In this document: in pieces, positions 32,992 through 35,776 of the stretch
How positions within the stretch are numbered: the first letter of the stretch is position 1
How the letters are laid out: every line of letters starts with the position of its first letter
DNA from: Ureibacillus chungkukjangi
GTDB lineage: Bacteria > Bacillota > Bacilli > Bacillales_A > Planococcaceae
Length of the DNA: 35,776 nt
Direction of reading: 5' to 3'
Assembly: GCF_003217295.1 (NCBI RefSeq)
Contig: NZ_QJTJ01000006.1
Location: 1-35,776, forward strand
The notes under the pieces: generated by a model
What the model saw: the letters and a program-made list of their open reading frames with translations, nothing else
Database searches by the model: none
Told to the model about the DNA's origin: nothing
Translations under genes and position numbers: made by a program

Positions 32992-34284
32992 ATGAATCAC
33001 CAGGATATTTATATATCACTAGATATTGGTTCATCTTCTATTAAAGTTTTGATAGGAGAGATTACAGATAACCAATTACACGTAATTGGTGTTGGTAATG
33101 TAAAATCGAACGGTATACGTAAAGGCGCAATCGTTGATATAGATGCTACAGTACAATCCATTAAAAAAGCAGTTGAACAAGCGGAACGTATGACTGGAAT
33201 TAAAATAAACGAAGTAGTTCTTGGTATACCCGCAAATCAAACAACACTTCAACCAGTAAAAGGTGTAGTAGCTGTTAATAGCGAAAACCGTGAAATTACT
33301 GATGAAGACTTAGACAGAGTAATTGAATCCGCACAAGTGATGTCAATTCCACCTGAAAGAGAACTTGTAAATCTTATCCCTCGACAATTCATTGTTGATA
33401 ATCTTGATGAAATCAAAGATCCACGAGGTATGATTGGTATTCGTTTAGAAATGGATGCTACAATGATTACAACTTCAAAAACTTTAGTTCATAACGTTTT
33501 ACGTTGTGTTGAACGAGCTGGGCTGCAAATTAGAGAAATCTATTTACAACCATTAGCTGCAGGATTCTTTGCCTTAACAGAGGACGAGAAAAACCAAGGA
33601 ACAGCATTTATCGATCTTGGAGGCGGTTCCACAACGGTTGCAGTTTTTGAAGAAGGTTTATTAACAAGAACAGGTGTTATCCCAGTTGGTGGCGAACATA
33701 TAACGAAAGATTTATCAATTGTTCTTAAAACTCCAACTGAACAAGCAGAAATCATTAAGAAGCAGTTTGGACATGCATTCTATGAAGATGCTTCAGACGA
33801 TGAAATTTTTGAAGTACCAGTTTCTGGCACAGATGCAATGGATCAATATAGTCAAAAATTCATTTCAGAAATTATCGGTGTCCGTCTTGAAGAATTATTC
33901 GAACTAGTCTTAGATGAATTAGCTCGTTTAGGTGTTCGCGATTTACCTGGTGGAGTAGTCCTTACAGGTGGTGTTGCTCAGCTAGAGGGAATTGCACAGC
34001 TTGCTCGTCAAGTTATGCAAACACGTGTAAGAATTTATACTCCAGATTATATAGGAGTTCGTGAGTCAGCTTATACAACTGCTGTAGGTTTAATACGCTA
34101 TGCACATTCAGAGGATGAATTTTATGGTAGAAGTCCAGTTCAAACACCTGCATATGCAACGGTCGGTGCTGGAGCAACGCCTCCAAAAAAACAATCAAAT
34201 ACAGTAGAAAAAGAAAGCAACAATACAAACAAAACAAGCGTAATTAATAAAGCTAAGAAACTATTCGATAAGTTTTTTGAATAA
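32992..34284 (+). CDS. ftsA: Cell division protein FtsA
   Basis: Actin-like ATPase that tethers FtsZ to the membrane. 430 residues. Phosphate-1 loop [11 protein letters not shown] (about 8-18), 1C domain with [16 protein letters not shown], phosphate-2 [15 protein letters not shown], adenosine motif [14 protein letters not shown] and a C-terminal amphipathic membrane-targeting helix ([11 protein letters not shown]). AAGGAGGTG is 8 nt before ATG 32992; GTG 32989 is possible. The stop is 31 bp before the ftsZ start. Confidence 0.96.
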   Translation: MNHQDIYISLDIGSSSIKVLIGEITDNQLHVIGVGNVKSNGIRKGAIVDIDATVQSIKKAVEQAERMTGIKINEVVLGIPANQTTLQPVKGVVAVNSENREITDEDLDRVIESAQVMSIPPERELVNLIPRQFIVDNLDEIKDPRGMIGIRLEMDATMITTSKTLVHNVLRCVERAGLQIREIYLQPLAAGFFALTEDEKNQGTAFIDLGGGSTTVAVFEEGLLTRTGVIPVGGEHITKDLSIVLKTPTEQAEIIKKQFGHAFYEDASDDEIFEVPVSGTDAMDQYSQKFISEIIGVRLEELFELVLDELARLGVRDLPGGVVLTGGVAQLEGIAQLARQVMQTRVRIYTPDYIGVRESAYTTAVGLIRYAHSEDEFYGRSPVQTPAYATVGAGATPPKKQSNTVEKESNNTNKTSVINKAKKLFDKFFE

Positions 34285-34315
34285 TAATTCAAGATTTGTG
34301 GCAGGAGGAGAAACT

Positions 34316-35488
34316 ATGTTAGAATTTGATACGAATATAGACCAACTAGCTAACATCAAGGTCATTGGTGTCGGCGGTGGCGGTAACAACGCAGTAAATC
34401 GAATGATTGAGCATGGTGTACAAGGTGTTGACTTTATCGCTGTAAACACAGATGCACAAGCTTTAAATCTATCAAAAGCAGAATATAGATTACAGATTGG
34501 TAATAAGTTAACAAGAGGTCTTGGAGCAGGTGCAAACCCTGAAGTAGGTAAAAAAGCAGCTGAAGAAAGTCGTGAGCAACTTGAAGAGGTACTTCGAGGC
34601 GCAGATATGGTATTCGTAACTGCTGGTATGGGTGGAGGCACTGGAACAGGTGCAGCACCAGTTATTGCTTCTATTGCACGTGATTTAGGAGCGTTAACTG
34701 TCGGTGTAGTAACACGTCCATTCTCTTTTGAAGGCCGCAAACGCCAAACACAAGCAATCGGCGGTATCGGAGCAATGAAAGATGCTGTTGATACATTAAT
34801 CGTAATTCCAAATGATAAATTATTGCAAATTGTAGATAAAAGCACGCCAATGCTTGAAGCATTCCGTGAAGCAGATAATGTACTTCGCCAAGGGGTACAA
34901 GGTATCTCTGACTTAATCGCAACTCCGGGTCTAATTAACCTTGACTTTGCCGATGTAAAAACAATTATGTCCGACAAAGGTTCAGCATTAATGGGAATCG
35001 GTATTGCAACTGGTGAAAACCGTGCAACAGAAGCTGCGAAAAAAGCAATTTCAAGTCCATTGCTTGAAACTTCAATCGATGGCGCTAAAGGTGTTATCAT
35101 GAACATCACAGGCGGATCAAACTTAAGCTTATTTGAAGTACAAGAAGCAGCAGATATCGTTGCATCAGCTTCAGATGAAGAAGTAAACATGATCTTCGGT
35201 TCGGTTATCAACGAAAGCTTAAATGATGAAATTATTGTTACTGTTATTGCAACAGGTTTCTCTGACGATATCCTAACTCAGCCACAACGTTCAAATACGA
35301 ATCGCACAATGGGTACAATGCGCGGTGGACAAGCTCAGGCTCAACCACAAGCACCAATTCGTGAACGTGCACAAGAACAACAACAACCAGTGCAGCAGCA
35401 CCAACAAGAGCCTCAAAGACAGGTTCAACAACAGCAGGATGATGTATTAGAAATCCCAACATTCTTACGCAACCGTCGCAACCGATAA
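34316..35488 (+). CDS. ftsZ: Cell division protein FtsZ
   Basis: Tubulin-like GTPase that forms the Z ring. 390 residues. [12 protein letters not shown] (20-30), tubulin signature GGGTGTG (106-112), T7-loop region [11 protein letters not shown], a Gln-rich variable linker (about 335-372, many QQ and QP pairs) and the conserved C-terminal peptide [16 protein letters not shown] that binds FtsA, SepF and other partners. AGGAGGAG lies about 7 nt before ATG 34316; the longer frame starts inside ftsA. It is the last gene of the cluster and is followed by a terminator. Confidence 0.98.
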   Translation: MLEFDTNIDQLANIKVIGVGGGGNNAVNRMIEHGVQGVDFIAVNTDAQALNLSKAEYRLQIGNKLTRGLGAGANPEVGKKAAEESREQLEEVLRGADMVFVTAGMGGGTGTGAAPVIASIARDLGALTVGVVTRPFSFEGRKRQTQAIGGIGAMKDAVDTLIVIPNDKLLQIVDKSTPMLEAFREADNVLRQGVQGISDLIATPGLINLDFADVKTIMSDKGSALMGIGIATGENRATEAAKKAISSPLLETSIDGAKGVIMNITGGSNLSLFEVQEAADIVASASDEEVNMIFGSVINESLNDEIIVTVIATGFSDDILTQPQRSNTNRTMGTMRGGQAQAQPQAPIRERAQEQQQPVQQHQQEPQRQVQQQQDDVLEIPTFLRNRRNR

Positions 35489-35516
35489 GACAGCGCAGTA
35501 AGAGATAAATCGATAT

Positions 35517-35557
35517 AAAAAGAAGCCGTCTCATTAAGTTGAGACGGCTTCTTTTTT
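35517..35557 (+). terminator. Terminator of ftsAZ
   Basis: A 14-bp stem AAGAAGCCGTCTCA (35520-35533) / TGAGACGGCTTCTT (35540-35553) with loop TTAAGT and a T run; flanking A and T runs extend it. Confidence 0.92.
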
Positions 35558-35577
35558 GATTTTAACGAGGATATCAT

Positions 35578-35618
35578 AGGGGGATTGAGGGATTGAGGGA
35601 TGAAGGATGATTGGAGAT
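35578..35618 (+). repeat. G-rich, cytosine-free tract with 8-bp GGGATTGA iterations
   Basis: No cytosine on the plus strand from 35578 to 35618. GGGATTGA is repeated about 2.5 times (35581-35600), with G runs at 35579, 35589, 35597, 35604 and 35612. It grades into the 52-bp array. Confidence 0.6.
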
Positions 35619-35776
35619 GGAGATTGGAATTGGATGCGATTTATATGGGAGATGAAACGCGTTAGGGGACGGAGATAGGAGTGGAATGCGTTTCATGTAG
35701 GTGATGAAACGCGTTAGGGAGTGGAGATAGGAGTGGGATGCGTTTCATGTAGGTGATGAAACGCGTTAGGGGACGG
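35619..35776 (+). repeat. 52-bp tandem repeat array, incomplete at the window edge
   Basis: Copies begin at 35619 (diverged), 35671, 35723 and 35775 (cut), exactly 52 bp apart. Each copy starts GGAGAT and contains ATGAAACGCGTTAGGG. Copies 2 and 3 carry a perfect 9-bp inverted repeat GCGTTTCAT / ATGAAACGC around a 7-nt loop (35688-35712 in copy 2). No open frame is likely. Confidence 0.92.

Noticed and set aside
34261-35211. 316-codon open frame opposite ftsZ
   Set aside because: Antisense shadow of ftsZ; Ser/Pro/Ile-rich composition and no ribosome binding site.

Overview
The window is about 35.8 kb of AT-rich chromosome from an endospore-forming low-GC Gram-positive bacterium. Gene content and order follow the Bacillus subtilis ctaG-ylb-dcw region. 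Protein details, the missing dcw genes and the intergenic repeats suggest the Lysinibacillus/Solibacillus side of the Bacillales (Planococcaceae-like); that assignment is inference. It is a core-genome stretch with no phage, CRISPR array or resistance island. The only mobile-element trace is the 3' end of a group II intron at the left edge.

Layout. 1-95: domains V and VI of a sense-strand group II intron. 171-1689: ctaG and a DUF420 gene (cytochrome oxidase assembly). 1835-3422: divergent yugN-like gene and CAP-domain ylbC sharing a promoter region. 3558-5036: a Mur ligase (murE-like) standing alone between terminators. 5207-7334: ylbF (ricF), an opposite-strand glycerophosphodiesterase, ylbG. 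7404-12526: a DUF7147-like gene, a stalk-domain surface protein, rsmD, coaD, ylbJ (opposite) and ylbL. 12527-13097: a gene-free, repeat-rich gap. 13098-20258: tmcAL (opposite), yceD-rpmF behind a consensus sigma-A promoter, an enoyl-CoA hydratase-fold gene, a short rsfA, panE-DUF3397 and bshC. 20464-35488: the dcw division and cell-wall cluster: MraZ boxes, mraZ, rsmH, ftsL, pbpB, spoVD, mraY, murD, spoVE, divIB, two DUF881 genes, sbp, ftsA, ftsZ. 35517-35776: ftsZ terminator, a G-rich tract and a 52-bp tandem repeat array running off the right edge.

The dcw genes cooperate in lipid-linked peptidoglycan precursor synthesis (MurD, MraY), septal synthesis (FtsL, DivIB, PBP2B, SpoVE/SpoVD) and Z-ring formation (FtsA, FtsZ). 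Compared with B. subtilis, murE, murG and murB are absent from the cluster, while a divergent murE-like gene sits about 17 kb upstream.

Most unusual observations: the relocated murE-like gene; a palindromic 13-mer shared by the murE and ylbG upstream regions; the ATG-CCT-TAA-CTG arrangement at the start of spoVE; helically phased GTGG boxes reaching into the mraZ ribosome binding site; the 52-bp repeats with embedded palindromes after ftsZ; and the GC-rich repeat patch near 12.95-13.04 kb. No clearly new multi-gene system was recognised; the novelty is in regulatory and repeat structure.
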